Below are positions 46,411-60,500 of a stretch of 64,000 nucleotides of DNA, one piece after another. The notes below the pieces were generated by a model. The model ran no database searches. It was not told the DNA's origin and worked only from the letters and a program-made list of their open reading frames with translations. Origin of the DNA: Aphelocoma coerulescens (Eukaryota; Chordata; Aves; Passeriformes; Corvidae); assembly GCF_041296385.1 (NCBI RefSeq), contig NW_027184085.1, forward strand, positions 12,395,301-12,459,300. Direction: 5' to 3'. Each line of letters opens with the position of its first letter. Position 1 is the stretch's first letter. Both the position numbers and the translations under genes were made by a program.

Positions 46411-49400
46411 ATTTAATTCACCCCATAAATCCCTCTAAACAGGTACCCTCCTATCTTGTATGTTAATAAAACATAGCACGACAATCTACAGAGAATTCCA
46501 ATGACTGATTCAATTACACTCTGTACTTATCTAGATGGTTTGTCTCATATTTCCCTAGTAGGACACTTGGAAAAGGAGGGTTTTCTACTTTCTCTGATAA
46601 GCTGGTTTTCAAAGGCTGAAGAATTATTACCACCTGCAAAATATTAACTGAATAAACAACACCAAATAATTTAAAACATCTGCTTTTTGTGAGCAAGTTT
46701 GAAAAAACAAACTGAAGACTTTGTAATAAAAATGCTGTCTAACAATATAATCTTGAAGCAGTCTGACAAGTTGCCCAATTCTTTCGTGGCTGGTGCCTTT
46801 AAAAACTACCCCCTGTTGTGCAGTTCCTTGCTGAAGTTCCTGAAGTCTGTTTTGTCTTGCCAGTGTTTCTCTCCTTGCTTGTAGTTCAAAGACACACCAG
46901 GCAAAGTACAGCATTTTTATGACATTAGTGATTAATATTGTTTATTATTTTATCTTGCCCTGAGTGAGCCAGATATTTCTCAGGAAGTGTATCCCAGCAA
47001 CACATGGGCCTGCCTTTATTGCACCAATAGTCCTCATGTCTAATATGGCCCATTTCCTTTTTGTTCTGTTGGGTATTGGGCAGCTTTGAAAGAGTATTGA
47101 AACACTTCCCTTACCATCCAGAAAACTCAGCATTGGTGCAGCTTTCTCCCATAAGGAATTGCCATCTGTACACAGAACTAGAAAGGGACCAATATAACAG
47201 TCATTTTGCCTCTTCCCTGGGATGGAACAACAAAAGGGGTTGAAAAGCCCATTCATTCCTGCCCCTCTAACCCCTGGCTGGTGGCAAGTTCAGAGCACCA
47301 GAATTACTGTGTAACCTGGCCATTGCACTGAGGTCACACTTTGTTCAAGGTTTCACAGTCTCACACTGAGGCTGTGCTTGATTGACACTGATATCTTTTT
47401 TTTTCTGAGATGCAGAGATCCCTTTTCACTTGCCTAAGAAAACTCTCCAAGCTTTATTTTCACATTTCTATTAGGGTTTTTCTGCCTTTGACAGATGGTA
47501 TGTTCTTCTGCTCATATGTATGAAGAAGAAAGCATTTTTCAACTTGTTTGTTCTGTATACAATCTTCCACACAGTTTTTCACTGACACTATATTCTTCTT
47601 CTCTAGAAAATACAAGCCACTGTCCTCTTTCTCCATTTCAAAGACTGTTGGGCCCACAGCCCTGTGTACTATTTCCAATTTTTACTGACATACTGACTTC
47701 AGTGTTTCATCAACTACTTTCTCCTGAAATATCCTGGTTCCTTACAAGCAGCACTCTAAATGATTCTTCAGTGGACTGCCAACAAAAGGATGATAATTGA
47801 GTTTGTGGTTTGCTTGTCATACAAACCAATGATATCTTAATGTCTCCTTGGGCTTAGCTGATGGTATCTAATGTAATTTGTTTTCTACTATTAGATTTTT
47901 GACCCAAAGGAATCACTCTGTGGACTTCTGGTCCATAAATCAGGTTTATTGCCATTAAAGTAATGCTGTTATTATCCTATGAGGTAATGTGACTAACAAT
48001 AGTAGCAATAGTAATTGGGTAAGAATAATAATTATGAAGACTATTATTAACAATATAAATACATTTATTTAAGCTTTTCATCTTGTTATAGTGTAAAAAC
48101 TGACAATATCACAGAGCAATAAAAATTCAAATACATCCTTTCATTAATAAACAAATGGGATCTGCTCTACTCCTATAAGCCATTGGGAAGTACTGGCTTT
48201 CCCCAGAAGGTGGTGCTTCTGTGCCACTAAATGAAAACCACAACGCAGTCCTCCAATTTCAGGCAAGTTTCTCACATGATTGAACATAAAATAAACGATG
48301 GTCCCTGACTTCTTCATTTTGAAAAGACTAATTGAACAGTCAAGGTAACAAACAGGTATCTTTCTTCCACAGAAATGACTTCTCCAAGTTTTCTAAAACA
48401 TGCTCTCATGTCACTTTATATGCACTAACAGTGAAATAGGTTTTGGCTGTTGTTGAACATTAGTCCATGCCCAAAACAATAAGAAATAATTTATAATTTT
48501 TTGTTAAAATATAAGAACATGTAAGGTGTTTTAAGTATGGGTTATTTAATTTTGTACAAACATATACCTGGCAAGAAGATGTAGTTTTGATAACTGATCT
48601 TCACTATCTTGCTGCAATTTTAATAACTGATTTTTACTACTTTGGATTAAGAAAATGTTTTCTAAAGCCAGAAAGTGAAGATAAAAATATGTTCACAAAA
48701 ATAAGCTCAAAATAATTTCTTTGGCATTAAAATGTGAAGTTCTGAGTGTCAAAAGAATCCATAAAACCCCTAATTTATTTAAAAAAAACCAGCATTTTAG
48801 TTTATGCAATATTTTTCATGCAGCAGGAACACAGAAATTATTTTAGAAGCTTTGGTATATAATATCTAGAATTTATTAAGTTCTATTTCAAAAGCCAATT
48901 TGAAGAGGTGAGGATTGCATCCTTTACTTCTGTTATCAGCTCTTTGTAAGTACTTGAAAACTTATCTGTTCCGGTCTGAAGCTCTGCTTAGACAGCGTTG
49001 AACAGATGGCCTCAGTCACTGATTTCTTACAGGAACTGAAGGCACAGGAAGTGCTCTTATGTAGTGTCTGTACCTCCATAAATTCACTGTTAACCCAGAG
49101 CACATCATCTCCCCAGAAACACAAACTATTCTGATACCTAAAATGCTATAGTGCTACAGTCACCACAGAGTTTCCTGGCCACATGACCTGGTTCACGCCC
49201 CATAAACATGCAGCCTTCATTGCAGACCCGTGTCTTGCTCAAGTTCTCTGCTGGGTAAAGGCATTTAGATGAGTTTATGGGTTGGTTGGTAACTGTATTG
49301 AATCAGGCAGATATCTGACTGGAGACTCTTGGGAGGGTAGTGTCTGTCTGTATTGTTAGCTCCATGGTATGACAATTCTTTTGTGAACCTGAACCAATAT

Positions 49401-52309
49401 AATAATTCAAAACAAAACAAAACAAAACCAACAACAACAACAACAAAAACCAACAAAAAAACCAAACCAAAACCAAACAAAACAAACGAACAAAAACCAA
49501 AACAAAACAAAAAAACCCCAAAACAACCACAAAACCAAATCAGAATTGCAGCCAAAGGGAAATGGCTGATTAATTTAAGTATGCAAATTTGGATATTCGT
49601 TACACTATCTGCTTCCTTGACAGAGCCTGTCAACTTCTTACTACTAGTGAGTTAAAAAGTTAGCCAAAGTTCAGGGCCCTGATGGTTTATCTCCTTTAGA
49701 ATCAGGAATGGGGAGTCTGAGTCAAACATCTCCAGGCTTCCAGAAAGAACCAGAGATGAGTTTCTGTTTTCTTGAAGCTACTTTAACCAGCTACAGGTAG
49801 ATTCTTCCATTAGAAACTGAAGAAGTCAGAGCTCTGATAAGGGCTGGGCTGAAGGCGTTACCTCAGCAGGTTTTGGTTAAGCACTTACACAGCGCATACA
49901 GGAAACCAGGCTTCACTTAGCCCAGCATTCACTGAACCACTTCTTACTCCAACTAGTCAGTCCAGTATCTCCAACAGGGATGTAACTCTGCCTCTCACCT
50001 CACTCTTCCTCCTGGTGCCTGGAAATCCTTCAATAGCCACTTCTTTCCCAGAGTTTCCCAGGAAGTGTGGCCTGTGTAGTCACTGCCCTCACAGTGCTTG
50101 ATCACTACTTGATCTATCAACATAACAGGATTGAAGTGTTATGAGCTCTTTAAAAGCTTGAGCTGGCAGAAATAGACTTTTTACTCCAGGTTTCCAAGAG
50201 GAACTGCTGAGCACCCCTCAGCCAGCAGAGCCAAAACCTCTGTCCTGGATGTCGGTGTAAGGCACTGCAGGATGGTTGCTGCAGAACTGTTCCAGACAAG
50301 AAGAGCACAGGCATGTCTACACTGGATGTGGAGTTATTCAGCCCACACAGAGCTGAGGCTTGCTGCATCACATGTGGGGGAAAACTGGGGTCCTTTCTAA
50401 AGGAAGATCTGAACCACAGATCTTGATTTTCACAAGAGTATGCACAGACTGTTCACCAAACCCAAAGTCACAACCTTCCCTTTAAATAAAATGCAGTATT
50501 TTACAAAGTAAGGATTTTTCCATCCTAATGTACCCTCATTAGTCAAATTAGATTAAAACACTATTTTTTTTTTAACTTGTAAAATTTTTTCAGGATTATT
50601 TCACCAGTAGTTACAGGAGGATTGATAGTGCTATACATCCATGCAGTAGCAGCATGAAGTTTACAGGACTACCCTATGTTGAACAATCCCAGTTTGTCAC
50701 ACACCCACTTTGCATGTTTACATGGTATTTTATATATCTTTTACTGACTTTTAACAACTAGTAATATTATATTTGCCCAATACTCTTAAATTTCCTTTTC
50801 ATCTTCAAGCACTCTGCATACATTAACATAAACCTCTTGATTAATCACTTCACTACTACATATTATTTCTCCCCCTCCCAGAAATGTTATAGGACCAGTT
50901 GAAGAGTTGCTGCTACAGTGCTAAGTTCATGTCTTAAAGCACCAACTTCCCTGACATGCATGTCAAACCCTTCATTCTACTGCAGTGGAAGTTTACAGTA
51001 CACTGAAAAAAAAATTGATCAGGCTTTCTTCCTGGATGCAAACTAATAAAAGGGTTTTTGAGGAGAGGTTGTCATTGCAAAGGGACTAGAGGATTTAGGA
51101 AATGAATCTCTAACAAAAAAAACTAAGACCTATGTAACCCTGGTGACATATGTCATGTACAGTCAAAGATTTCTTTTTAAAGGTCACTGTTGTATGTGCA
51201 TCATCTTATACAAAATACTTAGTATTTAAAAGCATTGTATATTGAAGAAATAGGTTCATTCTCTCACCTAATACATATGATGTTTTCTTCAGAGGTAAGA
51301 AATATGAATATGGGGTTAAAAGAGAGAAAGGACTGGTTAATCAGGATAGACAAAATCATAAGTTTTTCTGAAATTATGACTTGAGCACAGACAGAATGGA
51401 TTAGATTAACTTTTCAAAAACAGATGGTTTGATGCAGGAGACCTCTTTGAGGAGGAAAGGATTTTCAGAGAATTCACATGCTTGAGGAGAAAATGAAACA
51501 AAGCTAATTCAAAGAAAAGTTTGAAAGCTGAGGAAAAAAAACCCTGCCTATTCTAATAACATTAAGTTCTCAGTGGGAATGTCAATTTTCTTTTGGTTAT
51601 AAAACTTGGATTAGTCTGGAAAATGAAGTGCTTGAATTTTAAGGACTGAGTCAATCTTTGAATACTCTCTGCAATTATGGTCTCCCTGTAATTCTTTCTT
51701 GAACTTTATCCTGAGTAATCTTCACATGCATGCTTTGCATTCTAAATCATTAAGGGGTTTTTTCTACATTGTTTTGCATGGACCAAGGACTTGCTCCAAT
51801 AGAGCAACTCCTGTACTCTAAATCAGTAGTTTTCAAACTATTGTTTGCAGTCATCCACGGAGAGCTGGCTTGTCACACGGTGCTGGCTGTAACCTTGTAA
51901 ACAGAAATAAAAGACACTACAAAGATGTATTAAATACTTTCCCATTACATGGTCTAAGTGGATAAAACTGAAGGGACCATGCAGTGCTGAAAGAGCATGG
52001 GGAGGATTCTTGGATAAATCTTGGATTCTGAATGTGATTTTTGTGTACTTCTAAAGCTTCAGAAGCCTTCCACTGCTCCCTTGGAGTACCAGGACTACTC
52101 ACCACAGAGAAATCTGTTATGAGCATAACAGTAAAGAGCAGTGAAACCAAAGAGAGGAAGGCAAAATAAAAACAATAAAATTCAGGAAGGTAGATTCCTG
52201 TCGGGGAGACATTAGTTAAGAATTTATGGCAAGCAAGTTCATGGGGGAAAGGACTTAAAGAGATCTGGCAATTCCTCAAAGAAATGGTATTGAGGCACAA
52301 GTACAAACT
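46411..52309. other. AT-rich unassigned sequence
   Basis: Nearly 6 kb without a recognised gene. Two neighbouring minus-strand frames at 46627-46914 and 46945-47256 are the only ones with gene-like composition, but their origin is unknown. An AAAAC array lies at 49410-49532. Confidence 0.4.
49410..49532 (+). repeat. (CAAAA)n / (CAA)n simple repeat
   Basis: About 120 bases composed almost only of A and C in CAAAA, CAA and CCAAAA units. It produces long spurious frames on both strands (Phe/Val/Leu-rich on minus, Lys/Thr/Asn-rich on plus). Confidence 0.95.
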
Positions 52310-52560
52310 GGCCCAATGCAGAGGAAGGATGGAAAGCGTAGAAAGAGACCAGCCTGGCTAAGTCATGAGCTTGTTATTAGCCCCAAACACAGGAAGAGAG
52401 CACAGAGAAAGTGGAAATTAGGTTACACTGCTGGGGACAAGTATTTTTCAGAAGATACAAAACTCAGGCCAAGGCACAAAGAGCTGCAATTAGCAAGGAA
52501 GACAAAGAAGAACAAGAAAGAAATATATAAGCAATAATTACATTATCAACAATAAGCAAA
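52310..52560 (+). mobile_element. CR1 LINE fragment, endonuclease-reverse transcriptase linker
   Basis: The plus strand encodes RPAWLSHELVISPKHRKRA followed by a Lys/Arg-rich helix and KKNKKEIYKQ. This corresponds to the CR1 region PAWxNKEL...KDNKKxFYKYI between endonuclease and reverse transcriptase. Confidence 0.75.
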
Positions 52561-52984
52561 ACAAGAATAATAGAGAAGGAATAATAGGAGAGAGGCAAAA
52601 CTACAGGACTTCAGAAACCACTAAAGAGATCACTTGAGAACACGAAGCTAACACACCGAGTGCTAAAATATAAGACTTGAACTTATAAAGAAAGAACAAG
52701 CTAGGCAATTTTTAAATATGTTATATGTGAAAACAACTCAAAATAGCTTTCATATCAATTTGACCCATTATCAAAATTTACTTAGCAAAATGCCTGATAC
52801 AACCTCAAGACATAAGAAGTCCTCTGAGCACTTGTGAAAGAAAACAGGGGTAAGAAGCCTCTACAGAAGGAAAATACAATACATAACTTTATTTGGAGAG
52901 ATAGAAAGAAAGATAAAGTGTTCAATGACTGAGAAAATCCCACTAGCAAATTAACAACTAGCAAACATTGTCAAGAATAATGTT
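52561..52984. other. AT-rich sequence between CR1 pieces
   Basis: No feature recognised. It may be decayed CR1 of the same insertion as 52310-52560 and 52985-53068. Confidence 0.35.
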
Positions 52985-53068
52985 TTAGGTATTCCTGTGG
53001 GGAGCAGGGAGTTGGACTTGGTGAGCCTTATGGGTCCCCTCCAACTCAAGACATTCTATGATTCTATG
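52985..53068 (+). mobile_element. CR1 3' tail
   Basis: TTGGACTTGGTGAGCC through CCCCTCCAACTCAAG to CATTCTATGATTCTATGA, a complete CR1 3' terminus with its octamer repeats. Confidence 0.9.
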
Positions 53069-56000
53069 AAATCATGTCAAGCCTTTTCTATAAAGTACCA
53101 GGACTTGCAGATGAGGATGCAGCAGATAATTCCGTGTTTCCAGACGCTATACAGGCTTTAGACAACTGTCCCATAAGACATCCTCTTCAACAGCTTACAG
53201 AACGTTTTTTTACTCTCTTAACATAGAAAGGATAAGTTGTTGGAAATCCATATCCAGAGTGTGCTTGTTTATATTCAGCTGTCAAAATGGAAGGCAGTAT
53301 TGAGTGACGCCATGACCTGAATGAAGCCCAGCAGGCATGCATAAAAGTAGAATAGCAGGGGTAATCTACCAACTATACAAATACCATATACAGAACAGCT
53401 GGCTAAGGAGGAACTAGGGGTAAATCAGAAGCTGAAAGTGAGCCAAGACAGGCTTGCTCTTACAGAAGAAGCAAAGACTCAGACTAGGTTATATAAACAG
53501 GATATATACCACAAAACAAGTGATGTAATCTGTCTGGTCGGATCAGCACTGATAAAACCACAGGGTGTGCAGGATAGGGCATCCAGTGTGAGGCACTGCC
53601 CTTCAAGAAAGGCTTAGATCCACTGGGCAAACTCTAATAGAACCATGGGATTTTCAGAAATCTTGGACACATTACCTAGACAGAATATAAAAAAAAAAAA
53701 AAAAAAGCCCTGAAAATAAATGTGGTAATAGTGAAGAATATCAACATTACTGTAAAAAGATTGGTTTTCTCTATACCTGCATCTGCTGCCATCTGCTGAT
53801 AGAACGATTTTTAATGTACCTGTGCACTGAAATTCCCAAATCTCAGGCACACTCCTGTGGTTCCAATCAGACATTTTAAAAACCATTGTAGAAGACAAAT
53901 TGTGTTTAAGCTTTCATTACTGTAATGAATATACCATACTATAAACCACTCATACCTTCATACTCAACTCCTGCTCAGAACTGTCACATTCCTCAGCATG
54001 AGCAAAATGTAGTACATATACAGTGTTCCCAAATTGTCTTTATTTAATGCTTCTTCACTTTCCTTTTAAGACAGCACATCACCCAAAACTTACTAATGTT
54101 ATTCTTTCTAGCTTCCTTTCATATTCCTCTCTCCTACACAATAATGACCACAAATTCCAGCTAGATAGCTTAAATAATATCTCTTACACACACAGAGAAA
54201 TCTCTCCTGAAATATCTCTGAAAAAATAAGAGTGCTGCTTTCCTGATGACTGTCCAAGATCTGCTTTCAAAATTAAGCATGAGCAACTAAAACAGAAGTG
54301 AAAAATACGGGGAAATCACAGCATCAAAATAACTTCAACAAAACACCTAGTCAAGTAAATCACCTGTGCAAAAGCAGAACACATTTTAAGGTTGAAAGCC
54401 CTTTTGTATCTCAGAGTGGAAATCACACTGAATCTCTTTTTAGGAATAATTCTTAGTGTTAGCTACTGTTTTTTTCCACAAGGGAATGAGAGAGAAATCT
54501 GTATCATGAGAGCTGCATTACTTTGGGTTACAAAACTGCTGGACTGACAGTGACACAGGCATTGATTGATACATTACACATTGGATGCATGGAAAGAATT
54601 CTTTAAAAGAAACAGATTAATTACTGCTTTAAAATACTAAGGTCAGAAATTAAGTCAGCAAGGAAATTAATGCAGAATTAAAACTGTGTTTTGCCCACTC
54701 AGACTAAATTCTTTCCTCCTTAAAATGCCAATCCTAGAAACCGAGATAGATTTGCAAACTGTTTAGATGAATTTTTAATTTTTTTAAACTTTTACTCATT
54801 TATTGTCCTGATAAGAAACCACAATTATCTGATCTCCACTGCTACCACATTTTAAAGTTTGGTTAACAGATATACCACCAGGTGCTATGGAAGAATTTGA
54901 GATTTCAAATCCTATATAAACTGCTACTCTTTCTGCTGTCGCCAGCAGAGAGTAAAAATTTATCCTCTCACATAATGTAAGTTCAAGAGCACCTATAAGG
55001 GCAGGTACATGAGTACAATTCTGCACATACAAGACCATGATAGAGCCCTGTTTACTGCTTGAGAACATGTTCTGTGTTCTTGAGGACAGGAGACTTTAAA
55101 GACTTAGAGACAATACCTAAATAACAAACTATTTGGTTGGATAGTTTTGTATTTAGGAAATAGCCATAAAATCTTCACTGATGTTGAAAAATTCAAGCAT
55201 TGAAAAATTAGGAAATACCCTCTGCAACCTTGGCTTTCACAATTCCACTGTATTTCTCACACTGAATATCCTGCTCGAACAAATTACATGTTCCTGACCC
55301 AAAAAGTTTTTTGAGTTTTTTTTAGGAAAAGATAGCTTCTTCTAGTGTCATTTTAGCAACAGCCGAGCTGATACTCCTACAAAAATACTCCAGCCCAAGA
55401 CACTCAGATTTGCACAAAAGTCTAACAATTGGAAAATAAGCTTTTATAAAGTTTTACTAGAAATTGGAGCTAAATTTATTAATAACAAATACATAATGTA
55501 CACACAGCTGCAGGCACAGATGTATATACAGAACTAGTCCAGACTGGCAAAAATACTACGGAAACTTTGTGCCATTCTAACAGCTACAATGCTATTAAAA
55601 TATGCAAAGGTATAATTTGCAATTTTTAAAAGAATTTGTGAAGCATCCATAACATAAACTTGTACTGTAGGTAACATCCAGACAACTTGATTTTAATGGC
55701 AACACTTACATTCTTTTGGATATGGTGTAATGCTTTTTTCTTTCAATTTAGACCAGTGAGACTTTCATCATGCACCAATCTGCACAATGCAGTATTCACA
55801 TTTTTTTTGTAAGGAATTGTACTGTCTTTTCTTCTTCATTTCAAAGTGCTCCCTTTCTCAGGGTACTGCTCTCTCTTTCATGGTGAGTCACTTGGAAGTA
55901 CTCTAGCAGTGCTGCATCTTGCAAATAACTGAAGGCTTATGCTTTCTCCTTTATTTTGGTGGTCTCTAATTTGGGTGGTCTCTAATTTGCATTTGGTTTA

Positions 56001-56929
56001 AATGTGAAAGCAGCTACTGTATGCTCAACCGATTTTTTAAGGACACATTTAGTAATTGCCTAAGAAAAGGCTAAAATCACATATCTGCTATCAAGCAGGT
56101 CCTGACAAAAAGGATCATGTTCTCCTTCAGACATGAGAACAAGCAATAGCTATTAATAGTCAACAGTAATTGAAGAGAATAGCAGGGCTCATTTGAAGTT
56201 TAATTCAGGAGGATCACAGTAGCAGCACAGGTTCCAGTGTGCTGGTCATATTTCTGTCCTCAGAATGACCCTGAAGGGCTCCTGTTCCCCTTCTCAGCAT
56301 CAATGCAGGCAGTCCCCTGAGGATGGACACTCCCCCACCTTCAGGAGGTTAGAAGGATTAAATAATAGATGCAAGATTTATTTACAGGTAACTGGGATGC
56401 TGCAGTGTTACATTTCTATGCCACATAGTTCAAAAGGTCTTGCAAAACACCAGATGATAAGGCTGGCAATGAAAGAAGGCAGTTTAAGCAATTTATCTAT
56501 AAAGGAAGGAAATAGCTTTTTTGAGGATGAATCACAGTTCCTGCGAAATCAATTGATTCAGCGAGAGCAGCTATTCACTCTGGTAAGGTAACTTTAGTTG
56601 TTTGTAAAGGTAGATCCAGTGTGCATTTACTGATTGAGCAAGTACAATTGAAGTTCATATTCTATTATTTAGAATTATCTCCCTGATTTGGTGAATGAAC
56701 ACACATGCTATCCCTTTAGACCACAAATCTTACTTTAGACACTGGGCACATATTTGAGGAAAAGAAACACTTCGTTTATCAGTAGAATTCTTTTATACAA
56801 CTATTCCTCTTCAACTGCACCCATAACACCCAAAGAGACACAGCAAGTCTGAGGTGAAAAGAACTGAGTGAAAATACAGGTAACATTTGTCTGCTCTTTC
56901 CATTCTCCTGGCTTTCATTTATGACCACT
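53069..56929. other. AT-rich unassigned sequence
   Basis: No gene or repeat recognised except a poly(A) run at 53689-53706. Frames of 60-108 codons show no domain. Confidence 0.4.
53689..53706 (+). repeat. Poly(A) run
   Basis: Eighteen A in a row; no retroposed parent is seen. Confidence 0.85.
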
Positions 56930-57556
56930 GCTGCAGGAAAGAGTTTGACAGACATTTTTGGTATGGCACAGAATGGCAAAAGTAAAGAGAGAAAGAGAGA
57001 GATGAAGCAGTCAGTGAGAGAGAGAAAAAGGAAGAAAGAGAGAAAAAGAGATCACAGTCCTGGCTCCAGAGCTGACCCAGCTGATGGGGTGTCCAGTGTC
57101 CTGGAGCCCATGTACACCCAGATTGGTGGTGGTGCCTTTTTACAGATAAGTTTTCCCCACCCTGGAGATAAATTTCTCTCTTTCTATGCAAATCAGTTCT
57201 CATGAGCAGTTCACTCTTTCAGACCTTTCTGGAAATGGGTCAGGGGCTTTGGGGGTCTTGGGTGGTCCTGATCCCCCCTACAGTCCATGGCTACATCTTG
57301 GCCTCATTCCTGCTGTGCTGTGCTGTGTTGTGTTTATCTCCAGGAGCCAGAACAAGGACAGTTGTCCCAAAAAGTGCTGCCCTTGCTGTGTATGTCACCT
57401 TCTGTAGTCACGTCCTGTTCTTTCTTACAGCATGTTCTTAACAACAATCTTTGCTTGGAATTACCAACAACCTTAGCTGGCTCCACAGCTATCCAGCTAT
57501 TAGTGGATATACCTGGATACCTACACATTACCCCCTTTATCTTCTAGGTGTCTACA
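56930..57556 (-). mobile_element. Diverged LTR copy, related to 29495-30236
   Basis: From about 57060 to 57440 it matches the 29.5-kb LTR almost base for base in the same orientation (for example CCCAGATTGGTGGTGGTGCC and ATGAGCAGTTCACTCTTTCA). The part next to that, 56985-57050, is a GA-rich tract equivalent to the CT-rich tract of the family on the minus strand. The end with the polyadenylation signal is missing, so this copy is truncated there; the outer 5' end near 57556 (minus TGTAGACACC) is altered. No target duplication was found. Confidence 0.75.
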
Positions 57557-60500
57557 AACTCAGCATAAAATAGGAAAACAGCTATAATTAAGGAGGAAGA
57601 ATTTTAAGTTGATCCTAATTAAGAAGGTCTGTATAGTTCCCAAACCCATGGCTTATGGACTGACTTTTTCTGCTGAAACTTCTAAAATATTTGCTCTCTT
57701 TGTCTACATAGTCATTGGCATAGAGTTGAGATGCATCTGTAGACATTCAAAGTTATCTGCAATAACATATTATACAATGTCCAAATCAGAGATTCTTAAT
57801 AAAAGTAAATTAAAGAGCATAACCAAACAGAAGACTATGGGAAGTTTTAGAAAGGTAAGTATTGTAAAAAAAATATAGTCACAACAACCAGATTACTGGT
57901 GGGTTTAGAAAGATATTTCCATTGCAAAGGGATCATAGCGTTCCATCTTTCTGACTAGAATGCCTAAAATTCCCAGGCCACAAGCAATAAAAGGAAATAT
58001 CTGAAGGATCCTACAGCAGCACAGACCCTCAGTCTTTGTCTTGCATCACTTGTGTGGGACTTCTACCATTTGTTTGAATGATGTATTTGAATTGCTTCTA
58101 TTGCAAACATTTGCTGCCCCCAAAGACTCCAGAGCTCAGTTCCCATGGCTCTGTGTACTTTAAAAGATGTGTAATGTGTGCAGTATCACATTTCTTTGGC
58201 TGCTATAGAAATGAAAGTACATATCTTTAACAACATTAGAAAATGAAAAAAAGGGATATAAAGCATGAAGACTAAACAGCAGAGTTTGAAGTTAATTACC
58301 GAGGGAGATTTGGCTAAATTGGTAACTGACGTACCAGTGACTTTCTTTCTGTTTAATATTGATATGAATCACTAATATAATCAAAATAACCCCTTCATCT
58401 AGACAGTAGGAGTCCTGGTTATTTGATTTGTGCATTGATTGCAAAACTGTGTCCATTTGTTAAAAAAGAGTCAATGACCGATTAGTATCTCATTATATCT
58501 GCATTTTCTTCTGCAATGTAATTGTTCCATTACTTTCTAAAGCACATCTTTATCAGTGTTTTTAATGAACAATGGCACTGTGTTATATGTGTCCAAAGAG
58601 AGACTAGAAAGCAATCCTTGTGCTATAAAACTAATATTTTGCTGCTTAAATTCCCCATCCAATCTGTAAAGAGGGGAGCAAAGTGCCCCTCATCAAACGT
58701 TACTAACCTACAGAGGAAGAGAACCAACTGGGATACTGTATTTTGCAAGAAATTAAAACATGAAAGGTGTCAAGCAAGCAAAAGCCAGGGACACTGATAA
58801 AACATAAGCATGAAATAGCAAAATAGGATCTGCTTGTGGAAAGTAAAATCAAGTCCACTATGGAAGTAATTCAGCATCTCACACATATACATTGTTATAT
58901 ACCTTCTATACAAACACACAGAACCCATGTAAGCATAATCCTATACCCACAAATGCAGGATAAACTTAAAGAGGAGTGAGTGGAAAGACAGACAAATGTC
59001 CCAATAACATTTTGGCATCACAGCCAGTAGTAACACATGAAAAATAACATGTAAGTGTGCAAAGAGCGATGGCTAAAACCCAATATATTTTGAAGTGCAT
59101 ATACCCAAATAAGCTGACATTAAGCAAAAAGGGCCTGTCTGCATTTTGTGCAGTTCTATTGCAACCATGCCTGTAATTCTGGACTCAGCACATAGGTTAG
59201 AGTAGCACATTAAATTCTTTTTCATCCGTTGGAGAGAACTTTCCCAACAGTTAAGCTCCTAAGAAGGTTTTCAATTATCTAGAAATACATTACCTTACAC
59301 TTCATGCTATCATTCTGTTTCTCCAGTCTTAAGACCATTCAAATCTTTCTCTGTGACCACAGTTAACACCAGGTGCCTCCCAATGCTATGGCAGTGCATA
59401 CAGGCATTATAGCTCTTGTCTTGAGTTTATGGCCTGAAATTTTTATGTAAAAGAGAAAAGAAATAAGATGAGAAATTAGATAAGAACTAAGGCCACTGAG
59501 TCTATATGAGTTAACTATATTTCATAACACATCTGTAACTTAGCCAAGACATGATCCCAGATCACCAGGGTCTCAGCTAATGCCTAAACTGCAAAACAGT
59601 GGGTGGGAATCATGCTAAGCCAATGAGTCCCCAACACCATCACTGACATGACAACTTGGCATTTTTTCCTTCCTCTTAATGCTATTAGTGGTAACAATTT
59701 TACTTGCAATAAACATTTGTCACATACAGGCATGATATTGCATTGTTTATATATCAAAGAAATTTTTATGCTCATTCAAGTTATAATGGCAGTGTTTCTC
59801 CCTTAGAAGTAGCTCTAGAAATTGACTGCATACTGTTAAAATCCTGTCTGACAACAAGAATTTTTGCTTTCCTTGTTTTTCTCTAACATTTATTAATACA
59901 ATATCTGTTGTTCATTCTTGTTAATTTAACTTTTATGACACTGATATGGAATGAAGGGGACATACCACCTTTCAGATACATTAGAGTTGTTGAGTACATA
60001 CTTATATATTCTAGGCAATTACTCTGAAGTTTGCATTCTTTTCTAGGCTTTCCCTGAAAAGCAAATGAGAAACAAGAACCAACCAACCAAAAAAAGCCCC
60101 CAGGCTATGAGGTTTGTCCTTTTTATTCTCTCTGGTTTTCCTTTTTTTTTCATTGTTACCTTTTTAAAAGTTTGTTCTTTTATGTTTTGTAAACTAAAGA
60201 GAAGAATTTTAAGCTAAAAACACAGCAACTGTGCTAAAGGAGTAACCCATCAGTAGCAGTTGCTGTCCTCAGCAAGGCCCTGAGATGCACCAGGAAAAAT
60301 TACCACTTGGCCAGACACAGATATACTAGCTCACACAAGAGCAGTGGAATACAGAAAACTGGGTCATAAGTGTACTTTTATGTACTCTTTTTCACATCTC
60401 CTCCTCTCTTCTCTGTATTTCATTATGCTAAAGGGTGCTAAAAGTGCTGTGAAGAATGTGTCATGCATTGACACTCACAGGTCTTCCAAACATCAGTCTA

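Noticed and set aside
49265..49655. Phe/Val-rich minus frame and Lys/Asn-rich plus frame
   Set aside because: Translations of the CAAAA simple repeat.
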